NCBI GenBank assembly: GCA_002505345.1
Contig: DAUY01000011.1
Coordinates: 106,015 to 170,014 of the forward strand
From: Methanomassiliicoccaceae archaeon UBA370
GTDB lineage: Archaea > Thermoplasmatota > Thermoplasmata > Methanomassiliicoccales > Methanomethylophilaceae
Direction: 5' to 3'
Length of the DNA stretch: 64,000 nt
The notes beneath the pieces were generated by a model, which worked only from the letters and a program-made list of their open reading frames with translations, was not told the origin of the DNA and made no database searches. Shown one piece after another: positions 1-6,414 of the stretch (positions are counted from its first letter, which is position 1; the number at the start of each line of letters is the position of its first letter). The position numbers and the translations under genes were made by a program.

Positions 1-157
1 GGATTCTGTCGATGAAACTATTTAAACAACTGATATTTTTTCGTTATATTGCTTCATTTCCGACTTAAAACCATCAATGGCGTAATGTGACTCGCCATCC
101 CAGCAGCAACGACGCATTGGCGCCGGGCATAGACTGGGCTGGCGGAAGTCCTCAAAT
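1..157. other. Non-coding leader upstream of first element gene
   Basis: No gene is seen here. An imperfect inverted repeat (93-103 against 134-144, 10 of 11 positions matching) lies just upstream of the first ATG at 158 and could fold in the 5' leader of the membrane-protein operon. No clear Shine-Dalgarno sequence is visible before 158. Confidence 0.35.
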
Positions 158-904
158 ATGAAGAAATTCAAAAAAATTAAATTGCGTGTCCCTCGGATTC
201 CCGAGAATGCAAAAATAATGTCCCTGATGGCCATAATCCTGATCTGCGCCGCTCCGGCGCTTGTATCGGTGATAGATGACAGCATGAGCTCCCAGGTAAT
301 GACTAAAAATATACCGTTCGAGGATGAGGATAATTTGGCGATTACCTACGTCGACACTAGCGGGGTGTGGCAAACTGGAGCCAAGCTTGCTTCTCTGTAT
401 CCGTCTATGAATGATGGTTCATATTTCTACACGGTATCTAATCCAGAGGATGCTGCGAGTGTAAGAATGATTTCGATTCACTCTGTGGCTCCTACCGAGA
501 TCCCTAATTTTGATAGGATGACTATAACTATTGATGGAGATCAGCCTACATCTTCGTACTTTAGTGTAAACTCGTCGACCTCGCCAACGACACATCCTAG
601 GCATAATATCTATGCGATCGAATCGGCTCCTGGTGTGTGGGTAATTGATGCTGATTCCATAGATCGCGCCAAACTAGGTGCCTCCCAATATGACACATGG
701 TCCCTAATGATCATTTATGACGGTGGACTTACTACGGGATCCTCTGTTACTGTGGAAACCTATACGGCTTCTACGATCGCCTATGGCGAAATAATCGTAG
801 GCGCAACCGGAGCCTTGCTGCTGATCTGCGCGCTTTTCGCTACTCCGTATTTCGGCCTCAACGGCGGTTATACCGGTCCAAAACCTAAGAGGAGGGGTGC
901 CTGA
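158..904 (+). CDS. Element-encoded exported protein with two membrane anchors
   Basis: This 248-residue protein is not recognised. A basic N-terminus leads into a membrane segment at about residues 20-40. A middle region of about 160 residues follows, rich in Ser/Thr and in short beta-like stretches. A second membrane segment sits near residues 205-230, and the tail is short and basic (KPKRR). The layout predicts an external domain held at both ends. In a virus this would suit a surface or spike-type virion protein, but that is inference. It starts the operon: its TGA stop overlaps the ATG of the next gene by one base, suggesting coupled translation. Confidence 0.7.
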   Translation: MKKFKKIKLRVPRIPENAKIMSLMAIILICAAPALVSVIDDSMSSQVMTKNIPFEDEDNLAITYVDTSGVWQTGAKLASLYPSMNDGSYFYTVSNPEDAASVRMISIHSVAPTEIPNFDRMTITIDGDQPTSSYFSVNSSTSPTTHPRHNIYAIESAPGVWVIDADSIDRAKLGASQYDTWSLMIIYDGGLTTGSSVTVETYTASTIAYGEIIVGATGALLLICALFATPYFGLNGGYTGPKPKRRGA

Positions 905-1248
905 TGGTCAGCTTCGACTCGCTCAATATTGATGCTGTTGCGATTCCGCAGTACGATCTGACGATGGTCCTCGCGATGTGCCTTGTGGTCGGCGCCGTTG
1001 CGCTGGCCATTATGATGTTCGTAGGATCCAAACGGCAGATCGGGTTTTGGGGCGGATTTGCCCTCTCCGCGGCCGCATGTGGTGTAGCAATTGCTGCGCA
1101 GCACTATGCCGGACTGCTAGATTGGATCATTCTTGGCGCCACCGGTGTGAGCACCGCGGCCTCGCTCTTTGTCTTCGGAATGGTTAGTATGATCGCCGTC
1201 ATGGCCTGGAATTTCGTCAGGACTAACGGCAAACATCTGGTGAGGTGA
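904..1248 (+). CDS. Element-encoded three-helix membrane protein
   Basis: This is a 114-residue protein of unknown family. Hydrophobic segments at roughly residues 18-38, 45-63 and 70-100 predict three membrane helices with very short loops, ending in a basic tail. The ATG shares its first base with the stop of the preceding gene, and its own stop lies inside the Shine-Dalgarno sequence of the next. Its size and hydrophobicity fit a structural or assembly membrane protein of a lipid-containing or spindle-shaped virion. There is no motif to prove this. Confidence 0.65.
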   Translation: MVSFDSLNIDAVAIPQYDLTMVLAMCLVVGAVALAIMMFVGSKRQIGFWGGFALSAAACGVAIAAQHYAGLLDWIILGATGVSTAASLFVFGMVSMIAVMAWNFVRTNGKHLVR

Positions 1249-1253
1249 TCCTC

Positions 1254-1475
1254 ATGAGCCTCTGGACAATGGTCGGCAAGGCGGCAACTAAGATAGGCTG
1301 GAAGGGGGGATTCATGGCCAGCACCGGTCTCTTTGCTGGGTCCCTCCTCAACGGAGGACGCCTCATCGGCGGCGGAGGTGGCGGAGATAGCAGCCTCCTG
1401 GTCATAGGCCTCGCCGCCGTCGCTGGTATCGCCGTTGCGCTCTACTACAGCAAGAGTAAGCCGGGGCGACGCTGA
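1254..1475 (+). CDS. Glycine-rich single-helix small protein, possible coat protein
   Basis: This is a 73-residue protein. An in-frame GTG exists at 1245, but the ATG at 1254 is preferred because a near-perfect anti-16S match (GAGGTGATCC, 1242-1251) lies directly before it. The sequence begins with an amphipathic Gly/Lys-rich stretch, then a run of six glycines (about residues 39-44), one strong membrane helix (about 48-65) and a basic tail (SKSKPGRR). A Gly-rich linker, one helix and a positive C-terminus are what small major coat proteins of filamentous viruses look like. This is shape-based inference only. The last base overlaps the next ATG. Confidence 0.65.
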   Translation: MSLWTMVGKAATKIGWKGGFMASTGLFAGSLLNGGRLIGGGGGGDSSLLVIGLAAVAGIAVALYYSKSKPGRR

Positions 1476-1756
1476 TGGTGCTGCCGCTGCTGCTCGGGCC
1501 TCTTTTCACTATCTTCAGCGTAGCTGATGCCGGTGTCTGGCTCGCGTCGGGCAAGGACATTATCCATCACGTGACCGGGGTCGATGTACTGGGGACCATC
1601 CTCGGCCTGTTCGGAATCAAGGATGGGCCGGACTACTCTGGCGTGGTCGACTCGCTCAACGATATATCGTCCCTGATCGTAGTAGCAGTTGCGTTGATCG
1701 TGTTCGTCGGAGCCGTAGCGCTTCTTAAACCGAAAAAAAAGAAAAGGAGGTCTTAA
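1475..1756 (+). CDS. Element-encoded small membrane protein with Lys/Arg tail
   Basis: This is a 93-residue protein with a hydrophobic N-terminal third, a central polar segment, a strong membrane helix at about residues 66-84 and a tail of nine almost uninterrupted Lys/Arg residues. The ATG overlaps the previous stop (TGATG arrangement). Two hydrophobic segments in a protein of 80-100 residues resemble the major capsid proteins of spindle-shaped archaeal viruses (fusellovirus VP1/VP3 type). I cannot confirm homology by eye. The basic tail could face DNA inside a virion. Confidence 0.65.
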   Translation: MVLPLLLGPLFTIFSVADAGVWLASGKDIIHHVTGVDVLGTILGLFGIKDGPDYSGVVDSLNDISSLIVVAVALIVFVGAVALLKPKKKKRRS

Positions 1757-1757
1757 T

Positions 1758-2036
1758 TTGGGATTATTCGGAACCGTCTTCGGTCCCATACTCGACGTGC
1801 TCGGAGTCCGCAAGACGGTCAGCGTGTTAGGCGGGCTGGTCAGCGGGTCTCTGACGTCCATCATCCTGGGCGGAGCGGCCGCCCGTAGGGATGTGATCGA
1901 GGCCGTGGAGGATGCAACTACGCCCGAGTCGGTCCCCCAGTCCATCCTCGATGCGATATCCCAGCTCGGGGACACGCTGACGATCATAATAGGCGTCGTA
2001 GCCGTGCTGGCGCTGATCGTGCTGCTGAGGCGCTGA
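1758..2036 (+). CDS. Element-encoded small membrane protein, TTG start
   Basis: This is a 92-residue protein. The start is TTG, chosen because AAGGAGGT (1744-1751) sits at proper spacing and no ATG is available. A hydrophobic Gly-rich N-terminal segment (about residues 20-42), an acidic amphipathic middle and a C-terminal membrane helix (about 73-90) ending in RR give the same two-segment plan as the preceding gene. The two may be paralogous structural proteins. Family unknown. Confidence 0.6.
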   Translation: MGLFGTVFGPILDVLGVRKTVSVLGGLVSGSLTSIILGGAAARRDVIEAVEDATTPESVPQSILDAISQLGDTLTIIIGVVAVLALIVLLRR

Positions 2037-2037
2037 T

Positions 2038-2244
2038 ATGAAGCTCTGGCTGATCGGAGCGGGCGTCATTCTTTTTCTGACGTCGTCCATGCTGGCCGAC
2101 CTGGTCGCCGGCGCAGGGCTGGAGCTCTCGGTCGGAGGAACAGACTACGCTGTCGATGCCGCTAAGAAGATACTGGATTTGATCGCCGGTTCTATGATCG
2201 TGTGGGGCATACTCGATAAGCCCAAACTCCGGAGGTCCCGCTGA
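2038..2244 (+). CDS. Element-encoded two-helix membrane protein
   Basis: This is a 68-residue protein with an N-terminal hydrophobic helix (about residues 4-26) and a second near 46-60, ending in a basic tail (KLRRSR). It lies one base after the stop of the preceding gene, and its last base overlaps the ATG at 2244. Not recognised. Its place within eight successive membrane-protein genes argues for a shared structural role. Confidence 0.6.
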   Translation: MKLWLIGAGVILFLTSSMLADLVAGAGLELSVGGTDYAVDAAKKILDLIAGSMIVWGILDKPKLRRSR

Positions 2245-2843
2245 TGCGCATAGCCGTAATTCTGACGATCGTCTTCATCGCCGCCATGGGCGCCGTCGGC
2301 TTCGCTGTCGACTCTGTCGACGCAGCAGAGCCGATCACTCTGGGCGCCGAGGCCTCTCCCGAGCCTGTGCCGGTGGACGAGCCGACCATACTCGGCATAT
2401 CGGCCCTGGAGGGAAGATCTCTGCAGCTCTCCGTTTCGGAGGGCTCGATAGTTGCCTACCCGACGATCGAGTGGCATCTGATCCTGCCCGCGGCAGCTAC
2501 GGTGGATGCTGTCGACTCCGCGGGCACCATCATAGCCGGAGACCTTGCCGCGGGACACTACATATTTGTTCGCAACTACGCCGAGTCGACCGCCCAGTCC
2601 ATTACATGGACCATCGATGGCGATGTTACTAAAATCACGCTGTCAATAGTCAGGTCGTCCTCTGCGGCCATCGGCATAGTGGACCCCGGAGACACAATAT
2701 CCATCGACCCGGGGGAGCTTGTCCAGCTGGAGCGCGAGGTTGCGATAGGCTGTATCCTGCTGGTCATTGCGCCGAGTCCATTCCTTATCGCATTTTGGAA
2801 AAAACGGAAGGACAGGGGGTGGTCCGACGCCTTCGACGAGTGA
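2244..2843 (+). CDS. Secreted/anchored beta-rich element protein
   Basis: This 199-residue protein has a good signal-type N-terminus (hydrophobic residues 3-22, then a small-residue region near Asp-Ala-Ala). An external domain of about 140 residues with alternating beta-like strands follows, then a C-terminal membrane helix at about 169-187 and the charged tail KKRKDRGW. Topology resembles type I anchored surface proteins. The likely role is a surface-exposed virion or receptor-binding component, by inference. Its 3' end overlaps the only available start of the next gene by 77 bp. Confidence 0.65.
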   Translation: MRIAVILTIVFIAAMGAVGFAVDSVDAAEPITLGAEASPEPVPVDEPTILGISALEGRSLQLSVSEGSIVAYPTIEWHLILPAAATVDAVDSAGTIIAGDLAAGHYIFVRNYAESTAQSITWTIDGDVTKITLSIVRSSSAAIGIVDPGDTISIDPGELVQLEREVAIGCILLVIAPSPFLIAFWKKRKDRGWSDAFDE

Positions 2844-3498
2844 GGATGCTTCGGCCGGCAGGGCCCTCGGCGGAAGACTGAAATCTGCCCGTGGTCAGCT
2901 CTCTACGGGCCTAGAGAAGCTCACGGAGTGGACTATTCTCCTCCCGGTCCTGCTGATCGGCGGAGCTCTTGTATTCTTCGGCTTCAAGTGGGTTTATCTG
3001 GGTGCTCTTATCGCCGGGGTCGTGGTCTTCAATTTTTGGGGCCGTAAAATGGCTTTTAGCGATCCAAAGCTCGCCCTTGTCGTAAACATTGAGAAGAGAG
3101 AGGTGGCGCCCCTTTTCATCGGAAGGAAACGCTGGGCGGATGCCGCCAAGGTCGGCCGTCCATCCCTAGCGTTCCGCACCCCCGGAGGACTCAGTGTGGA
3201 GATCCTGCGTTCCTACGACCATGCATCCAATACTGTCGAGTATCCCATTACCGACGAGTACTCGGATATAATGGTCGCCTGCATTCCCGAGCGCTATGGC
3301 CAGATGCTCGACGAGCTGGTCCGCACATCACGTTCCAACATGATCCTCTCGACCGAGATGGATGTCCACGCACTGAGCATAGCACAGAAGCACATCGAGG
3401 CGTTTGCTGCGGAGATAAACCGCGTCATTACGCCGCGCGACAAGGTGGAGAATAATGCCGAGAAGGAGGATCATTCCGATGATGACTCCGTTCTGTGA
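2767..3498 (+). CDS. Element membrane-anchored cytoplasmic-domain protein, start uncertain
   Basis: This is an open frame of up to 243 residues. A polar N-terminus is followed by two membrane segments (about residues 57-75 and 77-90) and then a soluble alpha/beta domain of about 140 residues with an acidic C-terminus. No ATG or GTG lies before the membrane segments. The only candidate near the front is TTG at 2767, inside the preceding gene and without a clear ribosome binding site. The nearest in-frame stop upstream is TAG at 2746-2748. A +1 frameshift from the 2244 gene, coupled initiation at TTG, or a sequence error would each explain it. The function is unknown; position suggests a partner of the downstream ATPase. 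Confidence 0.5.
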   Translation: MRRVHSLSHFGKNGRTGGGPTPSTSEDASAGRALGGRLKSARGQLSTGLEKLTEWTILLPVLLIGGALVFFGFKWVYLGALIAGVVVFNFWGRKMAFSDPKLALVVNIEKREVAPLFIGRKRWADAAKVGRPSLAFRTPGGLSVEILRSYDHASNTVEYPITDEYSDIMVACIPERYGQMLDELVRTSRSNMILSTEMDVHALSIAQKHIEAFAAEINRVITPRDKVENNAEKEDHSDDDSVL

Positions 3499-4153
3499 GA
3501 CGAAGATCTGCCGCCGTCTCTCCTCTGTGAGGCACGGCGTTATAGTCCTGCTTGGGACGGGGCAACACGGAAAAACGGTCTCCATGCACGCGCTGCTGGC
3601 ATCCGAGCCGCTGCGCGACAGAAATGTAGCGATGATCAACTACCCCAAGGGATTCGTCGCTGGAAATTTTCCGTCCCGTTATCGCTCGGTCCGCTGGCCG
3701 GAGGAGCTGGACGACTTCCCCCGCCTCATCCATCCCTCTCGGGATGTGGTCGCCATCGACGATGCCGCATGGCTCGTTGGAGCTCGCGACCACGCCTCCC
3801 GGGACAACAAGGACCTGCAGAAGCTTCTGACCATCGCGTCCCATCACGAACTGTTCTTCATATTGACGATCCAGAACTCCTCGATGCTGGACATCCTGAT
3901 GATGCAGTCCCAGGACATCTACCTGTTTCACAAACACATGGACCCGTTGTCTTTGGAGTACGAGCGCCCTATGATCAAGACGCGGCAGGTGGTCGCCAAC
4001 ACGATGCTGTCCGAATATGCCAAAGCCAATCCCGAGCTCCACCCTAAAGGGTGGCTGTATTGCACGACGACCTGGGAGATGGTCTACAACGAGCCGCCGT
4101 CATGGTGGCAGCCTAAACTGTCGAAGCCATACTATGGAGTGATCCCCGGATGA
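3455..4153 (+). CDS. FtsK/HerA-type P-loop ATPase, putative genome-packaging enzyme
   Basis: This 232-residue P-loop ATPase has Walker A GTGQHGKT at residues 34-41 and Walker B VVAIDD with the acidic pair at 102-103. A segment ending ILTIQN (Gln at about 140) sits where HerA/FtsK and A32-type packaging ATPases carry their conserved Gln; it follows an RxNxxL-like helix. Such compact single-domain enzymes pump DNA in many archaeal and PRD1-like viruses; Zot-like assembly ATPases of filamentous phages are the alternative. ATG 3479 is an equally good start, with GGAGG 9 bp upstream. The gene overlaps both neighbours. Confidence 0.75.
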   Translation: MPRRRIIPMMTPFCETKICRRLSSVRHGVIVLLGTGQHGKTVSMHALLASEPLRDRNVAMINYPKGFVAGNFPSRYRSVRWPEELDDFPRLIHPSRDVVAIDDAAWLVGARDHASRDNKDLQKLLTIASHHELFFILTIQNSSMLDILMMQSQDIYLFHKHMDPLSLEYERPMIKTRQVVANTMLSEYAKANPELHPKGWLYCTTTWEMVYNEPPSWWQPKLSKPYYGVIPG

Positions 4154-4557
4154 GGGAGGACGACGTAATAGTCACGCCGTCGGAGGAGCTGAAGGCCCTC
4201 CTGGCGATGATGGCCGCCAAGCAGACAGTCAAGGAGCGTCCCGAGGTCATCCTATCGGATGATGCCGAGACCTATCTGCGCCTAGAGACCTATCTCGACA
4301 TAATGCACGTCGGGGACCCACTGCGTCAGATCCTGCTGCACAGGCAGTCCGCCGGTGCGTTGCAGAGGGCGATCAAGAACGAGGACATCCTCCTCAAGAT
4401 GCAGATGGTCGACCGGGGACGGACGGACATGGAGTACGCGGTAATCGAGCAGGCGGCGCAGAGCGTGCCCGCCGCGGAAGATATTGCCACCCCTCCCCCT
4501 ACGGGGGAGGGGTGTCATAAAGAGGGCCGAAAAGAGGTGTCGGATGCGGTCGTTTGA
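4150..4557 (+). CDS. Element-encoded small helical protein
   Basis: This is a 135-residue protein of unknown family. It is largely alpha-helical by composition, with acidic and Met-rich stretches and no membrane segment. It starts in an ATGA overlap with the ATPase gene, so it is the last member of that operon. The C-terminal 30 residues are encoded by a GC-rich perfect hairpin (4488-4514) and look poorly structured (PPPTGEG). The functional protein may therefore end near residue 112, with the hairpin serving at the nucleic-acid level. Confidence 0.55.
   Translation: MREDDVIVTPSEELKALLAMMAAKQTVKERPEVILSDDAETYLRLETYLDIMHVGDPLRQILLHRQSAGALQRAIKNEDILLKMQMVDRGRTDMEYAVIEQAAQSVPAAEDIATPPPTGEGCHKEGRKEVSDAVV
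4488..4514. terminator. Perfect 12-bp GC hairpin at end of membrane operon
   Basis: CACCCCTCCCCC, a three-base loop and its exact reverse complement form a 12-bp stem with no mismatch. It lies inside the last codons of the 4150 gene and is not followed by a T run. It may act as a terminator-like or mRNA-stabilising element of the structural operon; a replication or nicking role is also possible. Confidence 0.5.
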
Positions 4558-4717
4558 CCGATTAAATGTGCCACATGATGGAATTCCGGCGGAATAAAGG
4601 ATCCATGCCCAAACCCGCCGGCTGAGCGTCGGCCACGAACATGATATAAGCCGGAATCGGCAGATTCGGGGACCCCCCCAGCTCCCGAATTTATACCTCT
4701 GTAGTCATGTTAATACC
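4558..4717. promoter_or_regulatory. Dyad-rich intergenic region with promoter for 4718 gene
   Basis: Two dyads are visible: ATTCCG-G-CGGAAT at 4583-4595, and ATTCGGG (4664-4670) facing CCCGAAT (4684-4690) around a C-rich loop. A TTTATA box (4690-4695) lies about 26 bp before the ATG at 4718, predicting a leaderless transcript. The second dyad sits directly on the upstream edge of this TATA box, where a regulator or replication protein could bind. Confidence 0.45.
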
Positions 4718-4939
4718 ATGGACCTAATGGTTGAGAAGCTGATCGACACCCTGTACATGGAGATCGTCGAAAACATAGATGACGAAGTATGCGTCAACTG
4801 CCCTATCGTCAGGGCGATCAGAGACCTCAAGGACACGTTGCGCCATGCCACCAGCGAGAAACTGATCGTAGAGCTCGGGCTGAGCTTCCGGGCGATGGAC
4901 TGCCCGTGCAATAGAAAAGATGTCACCCGGTCCGAATAA
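4718..4939 (+). CDS. Small cysteine-containing element protein
   Basis: This is a 73-residue acidic helical protein. Cysteines occur as CVNC near residue 25 and CPC near residue 63, a possible metal site. The predicted leaderless promoter directly upstream supports expression. It is convergent with the repressor-like gene and overlaps its 3' end by 17 bp (4923-4939). Function unknown; a small DNA-binding or regulatory protein is plausible. Confidence 0.5.
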   Translation: MDLMVEKLIDTLYMEIVENIDDEVCVNCPIVRAIRDLKDTLRHATSEKLIVELGLSFRAMDCPCNRKDVTRSE

Positions 4940-5186
4940 ATTCATCCAATGCGGCCAGCATTTCGGCCGCTTTCTCACCTTTTTCTGTGAGCGACCAGTA
5001 TACGGTATCCCGGTAGTCGCCGACTGCCTCGTACCTAGTCAGACCAGCATCTTCGAAGCGTTCGAGAGCCTTTTTTGCACCATCATAACTAAAGCCCCCC
5101 TCCTTGAACGCTCTGCGAACTACACGACCATTCCGGTAAAGAAACAGAAGGATTTCGGCATCGAATCCTAGTCCCCGGTAATCCAT
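4923..5186 (-). CDS. Winged-helix transcriptional regulator, probable element repressor
   Basis: This is an 87-residue protein made almost wholly of one winged-helix domain: helices at the N-terminus, a recognition-helix region (YDGAKKALERFEDAG), a wing (DTVYWSLTEKG) and a final helix. The wing-plus-TEKG pattern is typical of MarR/PadR-like archaeal regulators. It is transcribed away from the early genes, and the region between holds several palindromes matching operator geometry. The inferred role is the switch keeping the element silent. Confidence 0.75.
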   Translation of the reverse strand: MDYRGLGFDAEILLFLYRNGRVVRRAFKEGGFSYDGAKKALERFEDAGLTRYEAVGDYRDTVYWSLTEKGEKAAEMLAALDEFIRTG

Positions 5187-5432
5187 GATGTATGTTACGG
5201 TTATTGAACAAATACCGTTTTGTACAGGTTCTAGTACAGGAACTTATTTATTCTCGTTATGTACATGTTCATGTACCGATACAATCGGCGAAGTTGCACC
5301 GCAATGCACGCGGCGACAAACACGACACACACATGGAGACAAAAGGAGGGGGCAATCCTCTTCGCGTGCAACTTCTGAGGACCCCTCCCTTCTCCGCCCT
5401 GTTCGCCCAGCACACGTACAGGAGTGAGAAAT
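5187..5432. promoter_or_regulatory. Divergent control region with palindromic operators and structured leader
   Basis: Near the repressor there are an ACGGT..ACCGT dyad (5197-5218), a tandem GTACAGGTTC/GTACAGGAAC pair (5222-5243) and a perfect GTACATG-TT-CATGTAC palindrome (5261-5276). An A/T box at about 5241-5252 can serve the minus-strand gene, placing the tandem sites between TATA and start. Further right, GAAGTTGCA (5290-5298) is exactly complementary to 5367-5375, and GGAGGGG (about 5345) to CCCCTCC (about 5383). The leader of the plus-strand gene could thus form a long stem-loop. Confidence 0.6.
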
Positions 5433-5798
5433 ATGGAAACACAAAAACCCGCGCTCGGGTCCAAGATCCTCGCATACGTCATGGCAAACGGACCGAGCAA
5501 GACATCTAAACTGAGGGACTACTGCCGCGCTCCGGCGACGGAGATCAAGGCCGCCTGCGACGCACTGACCTCCTCAGGCGACTTGGTCGGACTGAAGAGC
5601 GGCCATCTATACATATGGGCCTTGCCGGAGCATGTGGATCAGGTTGCTGCGCAGATCAGATCGGCCATGGCGTCCCGTCAGACGGAAGATATCCCCCGGC
5701 TCATCAGGTCGATAGCGTCCAATGCCGCTAAGCGCGATTTCGCTTGGGCGGTTTTCGACGAAATGTATGCAGGCTGCAGCATCCCCATGGAGGCGTGA
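5433..5798 (+). CDS. Winged-helix element protein
   Basis: This is a 121-residue protein. The ATG at 5433 is favoured over GTG 5424 because GGAG (5421-5424) lies 8 bp before it. Residues 10-65 fit a winged helix-turn-helix (a helix followed by KTSKLRDYC, then AACDALTSSGDL and a YIW wing). The C-terminal half is helical and of unknown role. It is first in the early/regulatory operon that ends with the integrase, so it may control or assist replication or excision. Confidence 0.6.
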   Translation: METQKPALGSKILAYVMANGPSKTSKLRDYCRAPATEIKAACDALTSSGDLVGLKSGHLYIWALPEHVDQVAAQIRSAMASRQTEDIPRLIRSIASNAAKRDFAWAVFDEMYAGCSIPMEA

Positions 5799-5800
5799 GC

Positions 5801-6178
5801 ATGATCGCCACATCGCTCAACGACCCGATCTATTCTCTGCTCAAACAATTCGGGACCTATGCCACGCCCGTCGAGCGCAAAACCCTGATATCATACATCG
5901 TCGAGAACAGACTTCCGCGCGGCCACTACATCGCAAAACCGGGCCTGGAAAGCTCCGGAATGGCCGCTATATCTCTCAGAGGAGAGGTCCGCACAGTATT
6001 GAGCAACAGTATTCTCTACCTCATCGACTGGCTCAAAACCGAAGGTCGGTCTGACGGCTCCGAGTACACGGAGGAGTATTGTCCGTACTGCACCAATGAG
6101 GTTCTGATCCCATTGGACAGCGAGGAATGTCCGGAATGCGGGACATGCAAGAGGCCCTCGGCGGAGGCGGAACAATGA
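5801..6178 (+). CDS. Zinc-ribbon element protein
   Basis: This is a 125-residue protein. The start at 5801 follows GGAGG at 5789-5793. The N-terminal two thirds are helical with a winged-helix-like spacing. The C-terminus has CPYC and CPECGTC about 17 residues apart, a zinc ribbon. The gene lies 2 bp after the previous stop and overlaps the next start. Function unknown; a nucleic-acid-binding role is likely from the zinc ribbon. Confidence 0.6.
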   Translation: MIATSLNDPIYSLLKQFGTYATPVERKTLISYIVENRLPRGHYIAKPGLESSGMAAISLRGEVRTVLSNSILYLIDWLKTEGRSDGSEYTEEYCPYCTNEVLIPLDSEECPECGTCKRPSAEAEQ

Positions 6179-6414
6179 GGTCACCAGGAGAAGCCGGTCT
6201 TATGGCCCTCTGCGCCAGAAACGGACTTCCGACTACCAAATGGGTCCTGTGGATCCCCGAGCTGCGGAAGAAGAACGGAGAGCTGTCCGTTCCGGAGATA
6301 TGGAAGCGCCGCACTCCGGACGGCGTGGGGACGCTCACGGCGTATGTCTTTCCGGACGGCCGCGTACGCATCGCCGACGACAGGCTCAAAACCATCGCAG
6401 AGGCGGGCGCATGA
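6175..6414 (+). CDS. Small basic element protein
   Basis: This is a 79-residue protein, not recognised. The start ATG at 6175 overlaps the preceding stop and follows a GGAGGCGG ribosome site; an upstream in-frame ATG at 6127 would lie within the previous gene. It is basic, with a Trp-rich central part (KWVLWIPEL) and a beta-like C-terminal half. It overlaps the following ATG by 4 bp, so it is translated within the same unit. Confidence 0.5.
   Translation: MRSPGEAGLMALCARNGLPTTKWVLWIPELRKKNGELSVPEIWKRRTPDGVGTLTAYVFPDGRVRIADDRLKTIAEAGA

Noticed and set aside
1..157. Search for the left attachment repeat (copy of the tRNA-Ile 3' end)
   Set aside because: No such repeat is present here or elsewhere in the window; the left end must lie outside.
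2795..2805. Slippery A-AAA-AAC heptamer as a -1 frameshift signal
   Set aside because: The downstream frame is +1, not -1, relative to the upstream gene, so the classical signal does not fit.
6240..6410. Extension of the ASCH gene upstream to 6240
   Set aside because: It would overlap the 6175 gene almost entirely; the ATG at 6411 with an ATGA overlap is the natural start.
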